A DNA stretch of 64,000 bases, from assembly GCA_009733575.1 (NCBI GenBank), contig ML769483.1, positions 85,868 through 149,867 on the forward strand, given 5' to 3'. Source of the stretch: Gymnopus androsaceus JB14. Lineage: Eukaryota; Basidiomycota; Agaricomycetes; Agaricales; Omphalotaceae. This document shows, in pieces, positions 42,752 to 55,102 of the stretch (position 1 is the stretch's first letter; every line of letters begins with the position of its first letter). Both the position numbers and the translations under genes were made by a program. The notes beneath the pieces are model-generated. The model ran no database searches and had not been told where the DNA came from. It saw nothing but the letters and a program-made list of their open reading frames with translations.

Positions 42752-45400
42752 TTAACTTATTTTACCTTATTACCTTATTCTACCTTATTCTACCTTAAGC
42801 TGTAAATAACATTGTAGATGTCTATTGAAGGCTATGCAGTGTGCTGCAGACATTCCTAAACACTATTCAGATGTATGGGTCATGATTTAAGGCAGCTCAC
42901 TACTGGCCACTAATGCAATCATAGCTCTGAAGCTATCCAATGTTATTGTGAAGGATTGGAAAATCCACATGCCTCACATAAATGAGAATCATATTTAATA
43001 ACTACTGCTTATCTACAGTGTATCTTTCCATGTAGCGCGATGTAAAGCTATTCAACATTATATGTCAATATTAATGATATCAATTATCTAGCTATCTTTT
43101 TCAGGCAGAAATTGACACTTTGCTAGAAATTCACGCTTTGAACATGATTTATGCAGTCCAAAATGACCATAAACTAGTCCATTGTGAGCTGGCCCTGGAT
43201 ATGTCGCGGCTACATCACCATTGTATATTGACTCTTATAGATGTGGCCCAGGAACTCATTGTTTGTTACCCTGCCTCTTGAATAATTTGATAAGCACTGA
43301 CTTGCATGTGGCCAGGTCTCTCACATTGCACAAGTTCAACCTTCTTGCACCAGTACCACCACCTTCATCATATCACAACACTTTTACAATCACAATGATA
43401 ACACAAAGCCCAGATGACACTCCCGCCAACCCAATCTCGACAAATGCCAAAAAAAACCAATGCAGTGGATGCAGATCCTACACTGAAATTGCAGCAAAGT
43501 AATGAAGGAGGGACAAACAATAATGCAGGTTCAGTCTCAGTAAGTTGATGACATGTTGTGCAATGGTCTTCATCTAATAAACCTCTTTTAGGGGAAACCT
43601 TGCTACAGGTTCTCTACTGGTCAGAAAGACAGATTGCAACATCTTCTTCCTGAGTACAATAGCTACAGTAGCAAGCGCAAACAGGCTTTTGATGCCATCT
43701 ACAGCAAGCATCTGATGAGCGGCGTGTCTTTTGCCACACCAGCAGGTATAACAGCTCAGGAATGGAAAAGGGTGTGTTATTTTTTTACCTCCAAATCTAA
43801 CAAAACTCATTGTACACAATCTAGGCTCTTCTCAAGTGGTTCAACAACAATGGCAAGAAAAGTGTTCAAACTGTGAAAACAGACATTGATTCTCGGATAA
43901 TTCTACTTAACAACCCTGTTGAAGGGGTTGTTAAGAACTAGCAACCCTTAAAGCTCCAGCCGAGCAGTGACCGTTACACTGGTGTTCAACTGGGTCACAT
44001 TGTTGGCCCATTTTTAATAAGCAAAAGTCATGCCGAGAGATTGCACGCATGCGTGCGCTGTGTACTATATTGCCGCAGAAGTGTGTCCTGCTCAGAGACA
44101 TTGTTGAGTGAGCAAGAAGTTTAGCAGGAAAGCAACTGCCGTTGACATGGCAGTCCCAGACTGATGGAGCAAAGCAAAGCATGGAGCGTTGCACAGTAGA
44201 AGGCAGGAGTGGATTGGTAGGATTTATTATGGGTAGATAGAGGTACAGAATCGGTAATAATGAGTATGAGTAGAATGATAATGCGTGCAGTGCTACGCTT
44301 ATGGTGTGGCCTCTGGTGGGAGGCATAGCTGATGCTCCAATGAAGTATACTAGGGGTTTATTAAAGGAAATCAGCGGTTGGTTAACATGCAATGATAAGA
44401 GAGCGCACCTAACAAAACCCTTCCGCAAAGTTGATTCTGCCTCATCCTTGCCAATTTCCAACCATACATGAAGGGAAAAATTTGGCATGAGCAATGAGGA
44501 AAAGATGCTGAAGAGCTATTTTGGAAGGATGAGGATGCAGTGGTACCAGCTCATTGTGGTTGTAAACACGGAATAGAGCCCGGGAATTTGCCAAATGTGT
44601 GAGACGGCAATGATCGAGATGAAGATGTGCAAAATCTCGCAAAATTCAAATATGCTCTAATGCCAAATTTCCCACCCATGGACATTGATCGGCGTGACCG
44701 GCAATCATGAGATACAAAGGGATTGTCAGAAGGGTTGTTTTGGATCAATGGGGTTGTTCAGTAGAATTATCCTTGATTCTCTGTCAAAGGATGTCAGCAT
44801 GGCAGACAAGAGTACACTTGTTCAGAACCATATTCCACATTTTGCCACCCCATCGACCAATCAGTTGACCACTACGAGCTGAGTGTGGATGAATGGAAAA
44901 AGTGGGAAAAGCATGCCACTGCTGAGTGCAATGTTCAACAGTAAGCTTATCCATGTCAGGCATTATTCCTTTGGTAACCCCTCTGTTTTCTTAGCAATTG
45001 GGAGTGTTTTGTGTCTTTGCTTTTGAAGCTGCTTCAAGGCTATCTACAGTTCGGACACATTGGACATGGGGAAATTGCCACAGTCGTTTTTTTTTGACAG
45101 AGGCTTCAATACTGAAGGAAGAAAGATTGCCAGTCATGGTGATCAGTTAGATTTGTGCTAGGTATGAAAACCGACCAAACAACAATCACCCCAATCAGAT
45201 TCAATCCAAAAGGTTTAATTTAATGCGAGGAAGGAGGTTGTCAAAGGTTCCCTCCACTACTAATTGATTTGAAGAGAAAAGCACTTGACAGTGGCACAGG
45301 CAGTGCAAATGAACAAGGTTTGTATTTGGAGGAAGGTTTTGAAAAGCCAACTAACGTACAACAATGTGCTGAACTAATCGAGGGTGAAAGCAAACACCAA

Positions 45401-45500
45401 AGCATGGGTCAAGTACGCCGACTCAACAAACAACTTTCTATATCCACGGTGAAATACCCAAGCACAGGTCAAGTACGCCGACTCAACAAACAACTTAGCA
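45401..45500. repeat. Short tandem duplication
   Basis: GGTCAAGTACGCCGACTCAA and the following CAAACAACTT occur twice, 57 bp apart. Surrounding sequence (45000-46900) shows no clear gene; AG-rich low-complexity sequence is at 46015-46100. Confidence 0.6.
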
Positions 45501-48170
45501 TATCTCGGGAGCCTTTACATTGCTGCACAATGATACTCCAACTCTCAGGGAATCCTGCGAGTTACCTAACAAGCTTATACAACCACTGTGCAGGTCAATT
45601 GAGTAGGTGTTTTAACACACTCAGTGAAGAGCGGGCAAGGGGTAGAATCTGTTGGTAAAGCTAGGTAACATTCCGACAAGCTTCCTCCCTAAAACTAGAC
45701 CAAGCCAACACTTGGGTCCAAGACCTTCCTAATCAGCAACTGGCTTGTCGAGGTGTGCACGTTATGCTCCACCTGCAGTCCTAAGACTGATGTGACCTCT
45801 CTTCAAGATGAAAACCAGGAATGCTTGACTTAATAGCTGGGAAGTAGAATGAATTGCCTCAGTATTATCAAGGTTACAAGAAGGCCACCTGTTTCAAAGG
45901 TTGTAGAGGACAATGCAGATGCATCTGAGTGTGTACAAATCACTACGGGTCATAAGATAGAACTGTGTTTCAGGTATCAAGTCTAACTTGTTATTCTGAG
46001 ATAGAATAGCTACCCTTATGTACTGAGTGAGATATAATAAAATAGGAAAATGAGAGAAACTGAGCAAGATAGGATGAAACAGAGTAAGTAAATAGAAAAA
46101 GATAAAATAATGTCCATATATGCGTGTATACTATGGTTTTACCTCGATGTTCCCCTGCCTTGTTCATTTGTCTTCCTCGATTGGGTCAACTTTTGGGATT
46201 TTTGGTCCGAATCGACTCAAGTCATTTGCCTTTTTACAAGGCTTGCCAGTTCCTTTAGCAGAACAGCCCTCGGAAGTATTTCTATGTTTCCTTGCCAATG
46301 GGAGACTGGTTATTATCCCTAGTTCCACATGGTCTCGAGTCTAGATGCATAGTAGCATATGGATCTTGGTAGAACGCTAAGGCTCGGATAGAAACGCTCC
46401 TTGGTCCTTCCGTGCTCTAGAAGTAGCTACAGCAAGTGGGTCATGTGGCCGCATTGGATTGCCGCGGAAATCTGCCTGGGCGCTTTCCAATGAGCATCAA
46501 CTTTGAGGGCACCCATTAGGGTACTTCCTCATCTTGGTCCACCTTGCTTTGTTTAACAAACTTGAGTGTTGTGTAGACTCCTCAGTGAGCTGATTGCAGA
46601 AGCGATGCCTCATTTAAGACTTTGACCCCGTGGGTATATCCTTTGATGACCTAGCCTAGTATAACTGGTATGTGGGCTCGTTTATCTGCCTTGGTCAGCA
46701 ACTTGTTATCCAACAGGCTTGCCTTGCTACACCATACCATGCATAGGACTTTGATTGAGGTGCATTCACAGAGTTAGTATGGCGTACCATTACTCTGCAG
46801 CCTCTTGGGTAAAATAGGTCCTTGGTACATTTTAACTATCAGCTCGGGCTCACTATAGTTCTCTTATTGACCGTGTTTTGTTACAAACTGAACCTAGGAT
46901 TATTGGTTCTGCGCAGTTCTAGCCTTAGCCAAAAAATTGGCGTATCAATGGGTAAGGTAGTCTGTTGTCGTTTTTTCCACAATACTCATTCATTACTCCA
47001 TAGCATCTTTGCCAGTTCAGCCATGAAGTGCTCCGCCAATTCAAGAAAGCTGTCAAGGAACCCTACACATTATACCATGGCCTTTCCACTCACTTGAATG
47101 AGAGTCTGAAAGACACCAGTCAGTTGAAATTGAATTTTTGCGAGCATTGATATTCATGCTTTAGGTTTAGTGCTTAACAACCTCAAGCTAAGGACCCAGA
47201 TACCCGTTGACAGTGAAGGTGTTGCCTGGTTCCCCACAATATCTAACCTAGATGATGCATCAAGATCACAGCTAAGACAGGTCTACAAGGATTTCATGAC
47301 CACAATCTGGTGTAAGTCTTCTGTTTATCCTTTGAGATGTTTTGCTTATTATTATAAACTAGTTCAAGCTGGCTATACAGACTCCATAGACTACAACGCC
47401 AAAAAAACCAATGTGAGTGATTACTACAAACCCACTCTACTTCCAACTCACATGAAACTCAAGAGTGCTGGAATAACTGAGGGATGGTTCCAGGATCTAT
47501 TCAAATATCTCATGGCAAACTACTGCAGCTCAGGTAGATTTTTCATGTTGAAGAAACCCAGTCCAGTGGCATCAGATGGCAATGCTCCACTGCCAGATCT
47601 AGTGCTGGAGACAGCAGCACCTGCAGCTCATTTGGGTACACCAGAGCTGGAGATTGTATCTTCAAAGGTGGCAGATGATGATTTGCACACACCGCTGGCC
47701 ACCACTGAGCAGAAAACCCCCAAGACTCCCACTCTCCCTATTCCATTGCCAAACACACCAAATGCAGCTCATCCAATGACCCTGTTAACGGATAAGGCAA
47801 TGGCCTCACCTTCAGCTATTTCTCCCTTGCATTCCAACTTGGTAGATTCCAATGCTGTAGTTGATCTCTCACTGGATGAGAATAATACAGCTCTCAAGAA
47901 TATGCACAACCATGAAGATGAAGATTGGATGAATGCACTGGAGGATACTGAGCCACTTGATGCTGAAACAACAGTCACAGCCCTGGACACCAATGCCAAT
48001 GTCTGCATGAATCACACAGATGCCGGAACTTCCAGTGGTCCAGACCCCAAGGGCAATGTTGGCACAGGCATTACAAGGACAAATGGAAAGAAGGGTGCGG
48101 GTGTGAAGAAACCGTGGGAACACAAGGCACAGGTTGTTCAGGATGAACGAGTGGACACCATGCACAAGCC

Positions 48171-48690
48171 TAGGGTTTTAAGGTCCAATTCAATTCAGTT
48201 TATGTGCTAAATTTTCAATGAATCATGAATTGCACCAGTGCAAGATTTTTCGCAACCTGAATGAACTGTAAACTGGCACTGGTTTAAATGGTCTATCAGT
48301 GCAATCTTTAGCAGTGCATTTTTCAGTGCAGTTAAATGCAATTCACAATTTAAACTGACTTGAACTGGTCATTCTTACATCTAAAGATAGAGTACCTCAG
48401 CATAATAATGCCAACCTAGCTGGTAAATGTACTGTTTATCATGTATATACCATTGGAAATGTAATTCCAGCATGATAAGAGTGCACAAAGCTCTGTTTGT
48501 ATTAGTATTGATTTGCAGAGATTTAAACTGATGCAAGGCAGTTTAAGTAATTTTCAAAAATTGAATGCACCATGAACTGGCACTGATTTAAACTGTGCAT
48601 CAGTGCAGCCTTCAGCAGTGCACTTTCTAGTGCAATTCAATGCAATTCCCAGTTTATTTGCAGTTCATTGAATTGGACCTTAAAACCCTA
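48171..48690 (+). mobile_element. hAT-like MITE family M, copy B (520 bp)
   Basis: TSD CACAAGCC (48163-48170, 48691-48698). Both ends TAGGGTTTTAAGGTCCAATT. It replaces the host gene's last about 27 codons with about 12 of its own (VLRSNSIQFMC) and a stop. No ORF of its own. Confidence 0.92.
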
Positions 48691-48854
48691 CACAAGCCCC
48701 TTCATTGCAGCAAGCAAAAAATTGAGCAGACCGAAGCAGACAATAATGGAACTGATGGTACTCAGAGAAAGCATGGCAAAAACCATGCTTGAGCACTTTT
48801 CTGTTCTTGAGTACTTTCTCTAGTACTTTGTTTACTTAAACCAAATTCTCAGTA

Positions 48855-49171
48855 CATCAGGAAAAATGGTCTGGGCCCAGGGCTGACTTTGGGTTGACCC
48901 ACAATGACATAAAGAGACTTGAGGGAACCTAAGGGTACCTAGGTCTCCTATGTCTCCTAGGCTGCCTAGACTGCCTCAGTTTCTTTAAGGTCACCAAGGT
49001 TGCCTAGGGTTTAGGGATAAACCTTGGGAATTCTAACCCCCTGAGTTAACCTGAGGTAACCTAAGGCAGCCTGGGGTAGCCTGGAAGACCCAAGGTGACC
49101 AGGGTGACCAGGGTAACCAGGGTAGCCTATGTTCCCTAGGTTATTGCAGGTTTAACCCATTTTTGCTGGTG
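48855..49171. mobile_element. Fold-back-family element FB-3 (317 bp)
   Basis: Ends CATCAGGAAAAATGGTCTGG and CACCAGCAAAAATGGGTTAA with TA on both sides (48853-48854, 49172-49173). The interior is made of CCTAGG, GGTAACC and AGGGTGACC words. It is related to FB-1/FB-2 by ends and style, but the arms are more diverged. Confidence 0.75.
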
Positions 49172-49353
49172 TATCTTGCAATGTTATCTCTATGACTTTT
49201 TCTCCGTACTTTCTTTACTATTCTTGGTTACTTTCTCTACTTAGATACTTTCTCAACTACCTTCTGAGTAGAATACTCAAGTATCTTTCTTCATACTTTC
49301 TTTGCTCTACTACTTCTTCTTTACTATATCTTGGATACTTTCTCTACTCAGAT

Positions 49354-49872
49354 TAGGGTTTAAGGTCCAATTCAATTCAGTTTATTTGCTAAATTTTCAA
49401 TGAATCATGAATTGCACCAGTGCAAGATTTTTTGATACCTGGATGAACTGTAAACTGGCACTGGTTTAAATGGTCCATCAGTGCAATCTTTAGCAGTGTA
49501 TTTTTCAGTGTAGGTCAATGCAATTCACAATTCAACCTGGCTTGAACTGGTCATTCTTACATCTAAAGATAGAGTACCTCAGTATAATAATGCCAACCTG
49601 GCTGGTAAACATCCTGTTTATCATTTATGTACTATTGGAAATGTAATTTCAGCATGATAAGAGTGTTGAAAGCTCTGTTTGTATTAATATTAATTTGCAC
49701 AGATTTAAACTGATGCAAGGTGGTTTAAATAATTTTCAAAAATTGAATACACCATGAACTGGCACTGATTTAAACTGTGCATCAGTGCAGCCTTCAGCAG
49801 TGCATTTTCCAGTGCAATCCAATACAATTCACAGTTTATTTGCAGTTCATTGAATTGGACCTTAAAACCCGA
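49354..49872 (+). mobile_element. hAT-like MITE family M, copy C (519 bp)
   Basis: TSD ACTCAGAT (49346-49353, 49873-49880). Ends TAGGGTTTAAGGTCC and TCGGGTTTTAAGGTCC. Same orientation as copy B. Confidence 0.92.
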
Positions 49873-49880
49873 ACTCAGAT

Positions 49881-51262
49881 AGCTTCTCAACTAGTGGGAT
49901 TGCCATGCTGGCAGGTCCAAGTCCTTACTTGGAGTTGGTGGAGGGATCAGAGATACTGTAATTGGAGAGCCTTCTGGCTTGCAACCTGTCCAAGCTGAAA
50001 CTTTTCCGTGAACTCCAAAAGTTCACAGAGAGCCTTTTGGCTTGCAGCCTGTGCTTTCGCACAGGCTTGCAAGAAGTCATCAACTTGGGATAACCCAACC
50101 GGTGATTCAAGCGCAGTTGAGGCCACACTAAAACATTCAGACCGAACATTATTATTTCCAGGCCAACCGGAGTTGAGCTGAGCAGCCTTGTTAAATACCA
50201 AGTTGTGAAAATGACTCAGTTTGGCAATGTAGCAAGCATTGCCATCAGCCCAATGAGAGCTGGGCTTAAAATCATTTGTGCCCGTGCATGCACTGGCACT
50301 GGTGATGCAAATCAGTCACTGTTGTGAGATTCACTACTGTGAATCTTTTTTGAATGGTTGACAATGTTAAAAACATTACTGTTGTTGGCAATGTTTACCA
50401 TGTCACCGTAACCTGAGTCATTGTAATGACTTGGCATCTCATGGGTTTGCTGAATAGAGTACTTCATAGGTGCTCAAAATAGTGTAGCAACTCCTAGGGA
50501 GCCGGGAGCCTTAGAATCACACAAACCAGTGTTTAAGCCCTAAGTCTTAACTTAACTTAAGACTTAAATTACCCTTAAGCCTAACCCCTAGCTTGAATCA
50601 ATGAAAGTCCTAAGTCTTAATTAAGGGCGCTTAGTAAATTTCATGTGATGAATCATTAGCTCATCAGGGAATGAACGCGACTTTTCTGATGCTAAAGTAA
50701 AGCAAACTCGTCTTCACAATCGGTTGCAGTTGGAGAAGCTTGAGAAAATGTCAAAAGTTGGTCAATTTTATAATCCTCTGTTTTGGTCTAAATTCATTCT
50801 GGTTTTCAGGTTGGCGCTGACATCCGGAGTAAGCATTTTGCTGATGGTTTGGCAGGTGCTCGGGCTAAGTGGAAAGATCATGATGAGCAACATATCTCTG
50901 ATCTTTTGGCAGTCCCTTGATATGCAGACTTTTTGGAAGATGCTGATGATGCTGAAGAGGTCGACGATTCCACTGGGGCACCAAAATCAATCCTGATGAT
51001 GGTGAGTTCAAAGGTTCTGGAGATGATTATATGGAGTAATAATTATCTTTCAGTGATAGTTTGGTGATAGTGCAATGCTTGTAAATAGTAATTTCTTGAA
51101 ATTTTTCTGAGCCCTTAATTAACCCCCTTAAATTACACCCTTAAATTACCCTTAATAAGGTTCAAGACCTTAGGATAAATTTTTTCCCTTAATAACCCCT
51201 TAGGTGAAAACACTGATGTCACAAATAGGTATTACTGGATTTATTCAGTGTACTCACAAGGT
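49881..51262. other. Spacer with weak exon-like fragments
   Basis: Reverse-strand reading at 50230-49925 has a weak frame (ACAKAQAASQKALCELLEF, then LGQVASQKALQL) built on a duplicated GCTTGCAgCCTGT/CTTTTGGCTTGCA word. On the + strand at 50820-50990 an exon-like stretch reads HFADGLAGARAKWKDHDE and YADFLEDADDAEEVDD. Neither can be completed or named. Confidence 0.3.
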
Positions 51263-51267
51263 GATGG

Positions 51268-52385
51268 TGTCAGGCCTTGGCTCATTTCTCATCCGCTATC
51301 CACCCGCTGATGTTTCCCACGCTTCCTGGCCATCCGCGGATACTTCCCACGCTTCCTGACCGTCCGCGGATACTTCCCGCACTCATTACCTACATTGCGG
51401 GCACTTTCCATGCTTATTTACCATTTATCCTGCCTGCCGGGCACTTTCTGCATGTGATTACCACTTATCCTGCCTCCCGGGTGCCTCCCACACTTGATAA
51501 CCATCCATCAGGCCCTCCCGACGACTTACACAGCCACCCTACAGTATATAAGTAGACACCCCGAGTCCATGCACCCCAGTCTGTTATTACCATTGTTACC
51601 GAATCGATCCCGTTTTGCTCTGTCTCTGTCTCTGTCTCTCTATTTCTATCTGTTCTAACCAGCTGTGCCTTCCGAGCTCCGTTCGAAGGCCCACTGTCAT
51701 CTGCATTAACTGCGAGGCTCTGTCCGTAGATACCAAATCTACGTCCAGAGCTCACTGTCTTCTATCTCTGTTTACAACTTTACAACCAAAGCTCCCCGGG
51801 AGCTTCCTATTTGGGTTTTGCTACCTCTAGAACCTCTGGGACCGTCCGCTTTCACTCAATTCCGTCCGCTCCCACGCTATTTCCATCCGCTCTCACGCTA
51901 TTCCGTCCGCTCTCACACTATTCCCATCCGCTTTCACCCTATTCCATCCACTCCCACGCTATTTCCGTCCGCTTTTGCACTATTCCGTCCGCTCCCACGC
52001 TATTTCCGCCCGCTTTCACCCTATTCCACCCGCTCTCACGCTATTTCCGTCCGCATTTGCTGTATTCCATCCGCATTATCCATATTTGGACTTATTACAC
52101 CTTTTTGGACCACCCCTTCACCCATATTCCATCTGCTCCCACTCATTTCTGGTCGTCGGACCACAATACCACCCGCTTCCTCCTGATTATGTCAGCGGGT
52201 GGCCCGTACACTGTTCCTTGCACCTCTGAGGCTTGTACTGTTCCGTACAACACTCATACTACTGTCCAGACCCACCTTACGGCACGGTTACCCCGGGTGG
52301 TCACATTTGGTCTCCACCTACATCTAGGTGCGAGACATTCGGGATACGTTGGTCCGAGATCCGTTTCGTGCACCGGGTCTCACAG
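51268..52385 (+). repeat. Solo LTR (1118 bp) with 5-bp duplication
   Basis: It starts TGTCAGGCC, ends TCTCACA, and GATGG flanks both sides (51263-51267, 52386-52390). A TATATAAGTAG box is at about 51545, followed by a CT-rich leader (TCTGTCTCTGTCTCTG). It is unrelated in sequence to the gypsy-2 LTR. A solo LTR is what remains after recombination between two LTRs. Confidence 0.88.
51850..52080. repeat. Tandem repeat inside the solo LTR
   Basis: About nine imperfect units of roughly 24-25 bp, consensus CGCTATTTCCRTCCGCTCTCA.. with shorter variants, run from about 51850 to 52080. Confidence 0.75.
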
Positions 52386-52584
52386 ATGGTAAAAAGCTAA
52401 GGTATGTTGCTATATAATTATTGTAATATAGAATATTGGCAGGCGCGGGAATGTGCTGCCGCTGGTAGAGACTGGTTTCCTGCCAATCGGGAATCGGGGA
52501 CATTGCAGAATTACAAAATAAGTACTTGAAAGAGAGAGAAGCAATGGGTACTAAAGTATATCAGATGTATAACTATAAAAATCT

Positions 52585-52675
52585 GTATGGCAGTGGTAAC
52601 AGCTACCAAAAGGTCAGGTCTTTTTGTGATACCTAAGCCAGCAGGGTTCAATTTTCAATGGTGCCATTTCGAAAA
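52585..52675 (+). repeat. tRNA-like (SINE-type) block
   Basis: ATGGCA ... TGCCAT ends can pair. GGTCAGGTCTTTTTGTGATACC and AGCAGGGTTCAATTTTC (B-box-like) match the block at 21324-21416. The A-box is weak. Likely the head of a tRNA-derived repeat. Confidence 0.4.
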
Positions 52676-53385
52676 ATTTGATCAATATTTGGTAACCAGG
52701 TAGTATTTTGCACAAGCTGAATATTAAACATATGTAAATGGTGCCACTTCGAAGAATTTGATCAATATTTAACAAGCAGGTTGTATTCTGTACAAGGTGC
52801 TTATTAAGCATAAGTGAAACTAAATTAGAGCAGTGCTTCATTGGTTTGAATGTTGTTCAAAGGAAAAGAAGAGTCTTGCTGTGGGAAGATATTATGTAAA
52901 CTGGCACTGATGAGTGTCCCAGTAATAAACTCTTATATTGAGGCAAAATCAAGAGTACCACTTTGCATAGAGCATTGCACATTCCTTATTTGGTTAATCC
53001 ATCTCAATTGTTTTTGAATCCTCTTCATATTAAGATGGGAGTATGAAAGTCATAACAACACCAACTTCTTGTGATGACAATTGGGTGGATTACTCTGCAA
53101 TAGTTTGGATGACATTCAAAAGAAAAGAAGAACACTTACCATGGGAATATATTACGTAAATTATTGCCAATGAGTGCTAAAGTAATGAACACCTATATTG
53201 AGGCAAAGTCAAGAGTACTACTGCACACAGAGCATTATACATTTGATTTTGGGTCAATCCACCTCTGAATTTTTGTGAATCCTCTTTATATTAAGATAGG
53301 AATATAAATCTTGCAGGAGCACTCACTTCATGCAGTAACAATTGGGTGGATTGCACTCTAGTAGTTTGGATGACGTTTTTTTCTT
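52657..53385. repeat. Two nested tandem duplications
   Basis: An 80-bp unit (AATGGTGCCATTTCGAAAAA...) is repeated at 52657-52736 and 52737-52816. A unit of about 255 bp (start near GTTTGAATGTTGTTCAAAGG / TTTGGATGACATTCAAAAG; contains TATTGAGGCAAA and ATTGGGTGGATT) occurs at about 52845-53100 and 53105-53375. No coding potential; origin unknown. Confidence 0.7.
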
Positions 53386-53743
53386 TAAAAAAAGAGTGCC
53401 TAAAAATAAGAGTGTCTAAAATTTCCAAACGGAGATCCACACAGTTACAGCACTAGGAGAAATTCCCACTGTAAACTTAATGCCTAAAGAACCGAGTTTC
53501 GTAAAGTAAGGACTCGGAACTCAAGTAATTATAAAACTTAAAGAATCTCAAGTACCTGAGTAAAGTAAAGTCTGAGCAAGTTAAATATATAATTTACTCA
53601 AAGGTGAAGAATGTTGCTTGAGAACATACTTAAATATACTTAAGTATAAAACGACTTTCTTAAGAAAATGTGCCCTAGATTTACACAATGTCAAGATGTT
53701 AAGAAATATTTCTGCTATTGAGCTCACAGAACAATTACAAAAA

Positions 53744-55102
53744 TTACAGGCACATATAGAACAGCGAATACAACAGCGAATCAATATGACATGCGACAAT
53801 CAGCACCAGAACCAGCAGCGGAACTGGTTGAAAGGCCGGTAGCATATCTAAGTACCCTGCAATGAAGCGGACCGTTCCCAGAAAATGTCGCACTTCAGAG
53901 GCGCAAGTCGGCGTAGGGTAATTCACTATAGCTTCAACTTTTGAAGATTGAACTTCCACCCCGCGCCTAGAGATGTGGTGTCCAAGAAAATCGAGTTCGG
54001 GCAAGTAAAATTTGCATTTCTTGGGGTTCATGTAGAGCTTGTTCCGACGAAGCGCTTCAAGGATCAGGCAAACATGTTCTGCATGTTCCTCCTCCGAATT
54101 CGACCATATAATAATGTCATCCACGTAGATATAACATAATTTACCACTGTATTCGCGCAGAGCTTGAGTTACGCAACGTTGGTGGCAAGCAGGAGCGTTA
54201 CGTAGACCTTGAGGCATCACAGTCCACTCGTAAAGACCCATCGGCGTGTGTACAATGCAAAGCTTAATAGACTCTTCTTCCATATGAGTCTGAAAAAACG
54301 AGTCCGTCATGTCCTTCTTTCCAAACACTTTCCCTTTCGCGCATGCCGCAATAATGTCATCAATTCTAGGCAGAGGGTGACGGTCGGGAACAGTGTTCGC
54401 GTTTACTTTACAAAAATCATTATAACCCAATGAGGCTGCGCGCTTGGATCATTAGGAAAGCAGGTGACAAATAAGGTGAATTAGAAGGCCGTATACGGCC
54501 AGTGTCAAGATGCTGTTGAATCAATGTGGACCAGGCATCCTTGAATTTCCGTGGAGATGCATAGCCTCGCGTCTGAATAACCTGATTAGCATCCTTCAAT
54601 GTAATTTTGCAGGTAATATCATCTGGCAAATCCTTGCTGTGTGCAATCAGCATGAAAACGTCTGCATATTCTGATTTAAACGCGTCCAAGAGCCCATCCA
54701 ATCGCTCGCAATCTTCTAGCTCCTCAATGCGATCACAGACAGCGGCTACAACATCAAAGCCACGAATAGGATGTTCTGAATGAGTGAAACGGTGAAAATT
54801 CTTTCTATCATAAATGAATGCAATCATTTCCACAAAGACAAGTTTCTTTTGTGCCAAAATATCTTGTTGATTAAGTAGTAAACGATGGCGCCGCTCTTTA
54901 GGCGTAGTAGGTAGGGGCGGTGGTACAGGTAAGGTAGGGTTCAAGAGGTAAAAGCTGGACTTTTTATCAATAACAGTCCGTGAATCATAGTCAATGACAA
55001 GCTGGTTATGAGTAAGAAAGGGCAAACCGAGAATCATTGGTGCACATAAGGTAGGAACAATGAGCGCACGGACAGTGCGAGAATACCACAACAGGGAAGG
55101 AT
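53744..55102 (-). pseudogene. gypsy-3 pol: protease end and RT
   Basis: Reverse-strand Ty3/gypsy pol. From 55091: WYSRTVRALIVPTLCAPMIL, GLPFLTHNQLVIDYDSRTVI (end of the aspartic protease), then a spacer (HRLLLNQQDILAQKKLVF; LLDAFKSEYADVFMLIAHSK). RT follows: ALVIQTRGYASPRKFKDAW; after a 1-nt shift near 54425, GYNDFCKVNANTVPDRHPLP, FGKKDMTDSFFQTHM, VMPQGLRNAPACHQRCVTQA and the intact YVDDIIIWS motif, ending KKCKFYLPELDFLGHHISRR and VRHFLGTVRFIAGYLDMLP. Homology stops at about 53850 and the next 100 bp are foreign. RNase H and integrase are missing. This is a different gypsy lineage from gypsy-1/2. Confidence 0.88.

Larger units (their letters stand above)
43397..48789 (+). pseudogene. Second Trp/Lys-rich basidiomycete family gene, fragmented
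   Basis: The start MITQSPDDTPANPIST (43397) is followed, across an 8-A homopolymer shift, by TNAVDADPTLKLQQSN. An intron near 43540-43590 leads to GKPCYRFSTGQKDRLQHLLPEY and ALLKWFNNNGKKSVQTVK. The beginning corresponds to FSGEHLIFLKKNLPEY...QLRHWF in the gene at 13560. An unrecognised about 900-bp stretch (43940-44860), a short exon-like piece (DHYELSVDEWKKWEKH, about 44850) and further spacer follow. From 47170 a 337-codon frame reads LNNLKLRTQIPVDSEGVAWF, KDFMTTIWCKSSVYPLRCF and a Thr/Pro/Asp-rich tail. Copy B of MITE M interrupts the last codons at 48170; removal extends it to HGKNHA and a stop at about 48791. Function unknown. Confidence 0.45.

Noticed and set aside
43931..44494. 187-codon reverse-strand frame as a gene
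   Set aside because: No domain, biased toward hydrophobic/Ser residues typical of a chance frame, no splice context, and it lies in a stretch that interrupts a + strand gene.
45160..46900. A complete LTR or gene in the spacer
   Set aside because: Searched by eye for TG...CA ends with 5-bp duplications, polypurine or PBS sites and spliced frames; none was convincing.
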